This document shows, piece after piece, positions 60,459 through 64,000 of a DNA stretch of 64,000 bases (positions are counted from its first letter, which is position 1; each line of letters opens with the position of its first letter). The translations under genes and the position numbers were made by a program. The DNA comes from Chloropicon primus. Its lineage: Eukaryota; Chlorophyta; Chloropicophyceae; Chloropicales; Chloropicaceae. The stretch lies in NCBI GenBank assembly GCA_023205875.1, contig CP060761.1, forward strand, positions 124,001 through 188,000, read 5' to 3'. The notes below the pieces were generated by a model. It saw only the letters and a list, made by a program, of their open reading frames with translations, was not told the DNA's origin and made no database searches.

Positions 60459-60998
60459 CCCCGCCGTACGAGACACTGTTCGAAAGGTCTCGACAAGACG
60501 CTTCCGTTGGGTCAAGTCTCTTGCCACGCCTCCTCTCGTCCTCGCTCTGCGCCGCGGTCGTCCTCCGTCCTTCCTTCGCCTTGTCCTTCGCGCGCGAACC
60601 GCAGCAGCTCTTGTGACAGCTGAAGAGGGGTCGAGCGGGAGGACAAGGCGAAGGAAGGACGGAGGACGGGAACGGCGACGAGAGGGGGGAGGAACGAGGG
60701 GGAGGGAGGTGCTCTTAGGAATCCTTACCCTCGTGGCTTTCCGTAGAGACCGGACTTGCGAGAAATGGCTCGGGATTGAGGCCGGAGAGACGGACCAAGT
60801 TTGACTCGTCAGAGAGCAAAGATGATGAAGAGGTGGTGCGGAGTTCGGCGAGGGTGGTTTCCACAACATCGTCCCCTCCTTCCAAGGACGACGACGACAA
60901 CGACGACGACGACGCAGCAGCAGCATTTGCTGGAGGTTTGGAGCAGATCTGGCGGAAAACGTTCTCGAGAGAGTCTCAAACCAGGAGTCCAGAGGAGG
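60459..60998. other. divergent region with long inverted repeat
   Basis: This lies between PhyH (minus) and TrmO (plus). It contains a 29-bp perfect inverted repeat (60559-60668), weaker relatives of the promoter element (GAAAG-GTCTC-GACAAG at 60483; GGCTTTCCG at 60734) and a GAC tract near 60888-60914. No gene. Confidence 0.5.
60559..60668. repeat. 29-bp perfect inverted repeat, 52-bp spacer
   Basis: The left arm 60559-60587 is the exact reverse complement of the right arm 60640-60668 (right arm core AGGACAAGGCGAAGGAAGGA). It is placed midway between two divergent genes. A small transposon remnant, a hairpin RNA or a cruciform are possible. Confidence 0.9.
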
Positions 60999-61900
60999 AT
61001 GGTCCACGCCGCTGCTGATGCTGCTTCGCAGGAGAAGGGCGAGGGGATGAATGCGATAGGGGTATTTAGGTCGTGCTTTGCTTGCAGGAACGGGTGCCCG
61101 AGGCAGGGATCCCTGGTTCCTTCGTCGATGGGTCTTGTGAAGCTGGAGGGGTCGCACAAGCACTTTGAGGCTCCTGCAGGGCACAGCCTCAGCGGTCTGG
61201 AGGGCTTCTCCCACGTGTGGCTGCTGTGGGCCTTCCACAACTACAAGTCGAAGAAGGACAGATCGCCGAGGGTGAAGCCGCCGAGGCTGGGCGGGCAATC
61301 TCTGGGAGTCTTTGCCTGCCGCAGCCCCAAGAGGCCGAACAAGATTGGAATGAGTGCGTGCAGGATCGAGAGGATCGATGAGGAGAACGGCACGCTTCTC
61401 GTGTCTGGACACGACCTCCTCGACGGCACCCCGATCTTGGACCTGAAGCCCTACATTCCGCAGTACGACAGCTTCCCCGACGCAAAGGTAAAGAGGTGGA
61501 GACAGGCAGATGGGGCTCTCTCTCGTGTATGGTTTGTCTGACCTACACTTCTTCTTGTTTCGTTCTGCAGGTTCCGGACTGGGTGAACCAACCCAAGTCC
61601 CTCAACAGGGCGGGCGTTGCCGCCTCAAGCGTTGCCGTGGACTTTGACGATGACGTCCTGAAAGATCTCGAGTCCCTGAGCCTAGGGTCGACCCTGTTTC
61701 GCGACGCGGAGTCCATGAGAGAGACAATCCGTGGCGTCCTGGCGGCAGACCCCAGATCCAGGACCTCCAAAAAGCATGAGACGCAAGACTATGGCTTCAA
61801 ACTCGACAACGTGTACGTCTCTTGCTCCTTCAGGCAAAATACGGAGAACGAACTGAGTGTGGTGGTGACGGAAGTGGCTCCCCTACAAGAGAGCACCTGA
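60999..61900 (+). CDS. TRMO: TrmO, tRNA m6t6A37 methyltransferase, two exons
   Basis: TrmO methylates N6-threonylcarbamoyl-adenosine 37 of certain tRNAs, using S-adenosylmethionine. Exons are 60999..61487 and 61571..61900 (donor GTAAAG, acceptor TCTGCAG, phase 0), 272 aa. Family blocks are IGVFRSCFACRNGCPRQGSL, GLEGFSHVWLLWAFH, CRSPKRPNKIGMSACRIERI, LLDGTPILDLKPYIPQYDS, then in exon 2 VLAADPRSRTSKKHE and YGFKLDNVYVSCSFRQ. All are in order for the eukaryotic-type enzyme. The start ATG at 60999 is the first in frame near the conserved N-terminus; a second at 61048 (MNAIGVFRS) is possible. Convergent with the CNB gene, 87 bp apart. Confidence 0.9.
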
Positions 61901-61987
61901 GGATTATCCTCGTATTTGTATAAATTGTTGTTTGTTATACAGCCACAAAGTGTGACACCGTTGCCTCTCGGTGCATACAGTTACAAA

Positions 61988-64000
61988 TTAGTGGGTCTTC
62001 ACAGTGAGCGAAGGCAGCTTGAACGGCAGGGCCTGATAGCTCTTCCTGGCATTCTCCTCGATCGACCTGTTGAAGGCGCTCTTGGTCTTCTGATACGAGT
62101 GACTGATGGCGGCGTTGAGGAGATTGTACTTGCTGTTCTTCTTGCTCTTGCCATTCGTTGTCAGCTTGACGCTGTTGCTGTACTTTCTGCTGTTGACAGC
62201 GGCAACGTTGCTGTACTTCCTGCCCTTCGCCTTCTCCGAGATGCTTAAGTTGTCGTAGATCTCGGTCACGTCGACCACCTTGTCCTGAGGAGCATCTTTC
62301 ATCGCCGAGAAGTTGGTGTACATGGAAGCCTGGTCCTCGGGAACCTCAAGCCTTCCGTCCAGAACGAATTCTGACCCAGAGATAATCAAGGAGTGCGTCA
62401 GCTGCAGCTGCTCGTAGATGTTCTCGTTGCAGCGGACACCTCCCAGGAAGGTGCTCTCCGCGCACAGCTCAGCGGAAATGTCGTACACCTGGCCCTCCAC
62501 GTCACAGATTTCCTTGGTCTTCGTGTTCTTCCTCAAGAACGCGGACCCGTACGCGATGCCAGCGGCGATCTCGTAAAGCATCTCCTGCTCGTCGTAGTTC
62601 TCGTCGTTGTACTTCTCGATGCACTTGTTGACCTGGAGGGCGGAGTCAGCGATCTTGATCAACATCTCCTTGGAGCTCAGCTTTTCCCTGGACGTGTGGA
62701 TCGGTTCAGAGATCAGCCGGAAGGAGTTGGTGCTCCACCGCAGGAAGACCAAGTGAAAGTCCCTCGCCACCTTGTTGCACGTCTCAAAGACCCTGTCCAT
62801 GAGCTCGTGGGGGATGAGGGCGTTCTCGTCCTCGGCGGTGATCTTGCCCACAAGCAACGCGCAGTCCGTCGTAAAATCCATGAAAGTCTCGTTGTGGTCG
62901 ATCAGCTCATCGATCCTCAGGTCGGTTACTTTCTTTGGGGCGCTCGGCACATCCTTGCTCGCCTCCTTCTTGGTTTGGGTGGCGTTCATGTTCGTCCTCG
63001 CTTGGATGAACTTGGCCAAGTCGTGGGTCTTGTCCTTGAGCGCGTCACTTGCAGCAGCCAGGCCATATTTCACGGTCATGTCTTCGATCTTCTCGGTCTC
63101 CTCGTCATCCCCCAGCAAGTCCTCGATCTTCTTCTGCTTCTCGTTGGACTTCTTGCCGTTCTTGATCTTCCTCTGGAACTTGGCGTTCAGCTCTGTGTTC
63201 TTCTTCCTCATGATGTCATAATTCCTGAAGGCGCTCGTGTGCGAGTTCACCTTTGGTGATTTTGGGGGCAGCGTGGACTCGATCAAGGTCTTCCTGTACT
63301 GGCTTGACGTCAGGTGCTGGGTGATGCACGTCTGAGTCTGCTCATCGCTCAAGTTGTCGGACAGGCTCTCCTTGATGATTTGCAGGGTCATCGAATTCAA
63401 CCTCAGGAAAAAATCGTGCAGACTCAGGACGTACGTCGTGGTCTCCACCACGGTGACGACGCTGTAGGGCTGGTCAGTCTTCGTCAGGATGGCGTTGTGG
63501 CCGAAATAAGTGCCTGGGTCGTACACGCCCAAGAGGGCGTGGCCAAACTGCTGCTCAGAGTTTTTGCTCTTCTTCTTCAAGGGGACGCTCTTGATGACTT
63601 GGACGGTCCCTCTCACCACGAAGTGGACGTTGGACGCGTCGTCCCCCTGGGCCAGGATGATCTTGTTTCTGGGGTGGTCGACCTCGGAGAGGTAGCAAAC
63701 GAACTCAGCGAGCTCCGTGATGCTGCACTTCTGGAAGATGGGCAACTTGCAAAGGAAATCCACCTTGTCCAAAATCTTCCTCTGGTGCCTTGTCTTGATG
63801 GTCCTGTCGTAGTCAGGCTTGTCGATGACAACAAAGAAGGTGGGCTCGTCCGTCTGGACAGTCGCGGCCCTGGGCTGATTTTTCAGGAGCGAGAGCTCAC
63901 CAAACGAGTCGCCGGGCCCCCTGGTACACAACAGGATTCGCCCCCCCTCCTCGTCCTCCTCCTCCTCGTTGTTCTCGCCGTCTCCCTCGCCGCCCCCTTC
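61988..64000 (-). CDS. cyclic-nucleotide-binding protein with degenerate cyclase-like domain (5' end off window)
   Basis: The gene runs off the right edge; about 670 residues are visible. First is the end of one CNB domain (GPGDSFGELSLLKNQPRAAT, the phosphate-binding cassette with its Arg). A second follows (ILDKVDFLCKLPIFQKCSIT; YDPGTYFGHNAILTKTD), whose cassette lacks the usual E and R, so cAMP/cGMP binding there is doubtful. A Lys-rich linker leads to a region resembling a class III nucleotide cyclase fold (FMDFTTDCALLVGKIT, YEIAAGIAYGSAF, EGQVYDISAELCAES) without clear metal-binding Asp pair; it is probably inactive. The tail is basic with two RKYSN motifs, possible kinase sites. Role unknown; a regulatory scaffold is plausible. 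Confidence 0.75.
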   Translation of the reverse strand, partial: EGGGEGDGENNEEEEDEEGGRILLCTRGPGDSFGELSLLKNQPRAATVQTDEPTFFVVIDKPDYDRTIKTRHQRKILDKVDFLCKLPIFQKCSITELAEFVCYLSEVDHPRNKIILAQGDDASNVHFVVRGTVQVIKSVPLKKKSKNSEQQFGHALLGVYDPGTYFGHNAILTKTDQPYSVVTVVETTTYVLSLHDFFLRLNSMTLQIIKESLSDNLSDEQTQTCITQHLTSSQYRKTLIESTLPPKSPKVNSHTSAFRNYDIMRKKNTELNAKFQRKIKNGKKSNEKQKKIEDLLGDDEETEKIEDMTVKYGLAAASDALKDKTHDLAKFIQARTNMNATQTKKEASKDVPSAPKKVTDLRIDELIDHNETFMDFTTDCALLVGKITAEDENALIPHELMDRVFETCNKVARDFHLVFLRWSTNSFRLISEPIHTSREKLSSKEMLIKIADSALQVNKCIEKYNDENYDEQEMLYEIAAGIAYGSAFLRKNTKTKEICDVEGQVYDISAELCAESTFLGGVRCNENIYEQLQLTHSLIISGSEFVLDGRLEVPEDQASMYTNFSAMKDAPQDKVVDVTEIYDNLSISEKAKGRKYSNVAAVNSRKYSNSVKLTTNGKSKKNSKYNLLNAAISHSYQKTKSAFNRSIEENARKSYQALPFKLPSLTVKTH

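Noticed and set aside
60459-61412. Upstream extension of the PhyH frame
   Set aside because: It crosses the promoter and inverted repeat and is antisense to TrmO; Arg/Ser/Pro-rich without family similarity.

Overview
The window reads as nuclear DNA of a small green alga. Photosynthetic and green-lineage proteins are spread through it: an MRL1-type PPR protein for rbcL mRNA, a fused dehydroquinate dehydratase/shikimate dehydrogenase with a transit peptide, plastid chaperonin 60 alpha, the variable chain of ferredoxin-thioredoxin reductase, an organellar isoleucyl-tRNA synthetase, a WRKY factor and an SnRK2-like kinase. Genes are compact, both strands are used, gaps are often under 500 bp, and introns are few, short and GT-AG. 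Arginine is written mostly as AGG. A core-chlorophyte or prasinophyte-grade picoalga (for example a Chloropicon-like organism) fits, but the genus is inference.

Layout. 1-9.8 kb: MRL1-like PPR protein, GDP-mannose pyrophosphorylase, GPI ethanolamine-phosphate transferase 3 (PIG-O), a small organelle-type membrane protein, and a PAM2+CUE protein. 9.9-19.9 kb: Pol III subunit RPC3, a plastid-type coiled-coil protein with six copies of an unfamiliar basic repeat, the shikimate-pathway fusion, a myristoylated kinase, and a seven-TM protein with three exons. 20-28.5 kb: CPN60A, an 18-copy 120-bp tandem array encoding tail-fibre-like repeats, protein-L-isoaspartate methyltransferase, and the WRKY protein. 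28.9-35.6 kb: a membrane-anchored PH-domain protein, a valyl-tRNA synthetase that carries the same PDK1-type PH domain at its C-terminus, and a gene with foreign-looking codon use. 36-48.8 kb: CAND1, FTRA, a four-exon divergent kinase, Pol III subunit RPC11, MED22, small membrane proteins, and a sugar transporter. 49-64 kb: an unknown protein, XRN1, an SRAP/HMCES protein with a PIP box, organellar IleRS, a PhyH-type dioxygenase, TrmO, and a cyclic-nucleotide-binding protein with a cyclase-like region that runs off the right edge.

Most genes are housekeeping and not organised in operons. Links worth noting are GDP-mannose supply next to GPI-anchor synthesis (convergent genes), two Pol III subunits, and two neighbouring PH-domain genes.

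The strongest unusual signals are (1) the ValRS-PH fusion beside a membrane PH protein, (2) the repeat-bearing coiled-coil protein, (3) a recurrent promoter element CGTCTC-N5-CTTTC found upstream of seven genes in a fixed orientation, (4) the 120-bp coding-type array upstream of CPN60A, (5) a 29-bp perfect inverted repeat between two divergent genes, and (6) very short first coding exons (4 to 43 nt). Start codons were chosen by eye as the first sensible ATG; several longer open frames start only at non-ATG codons and were trimmed.
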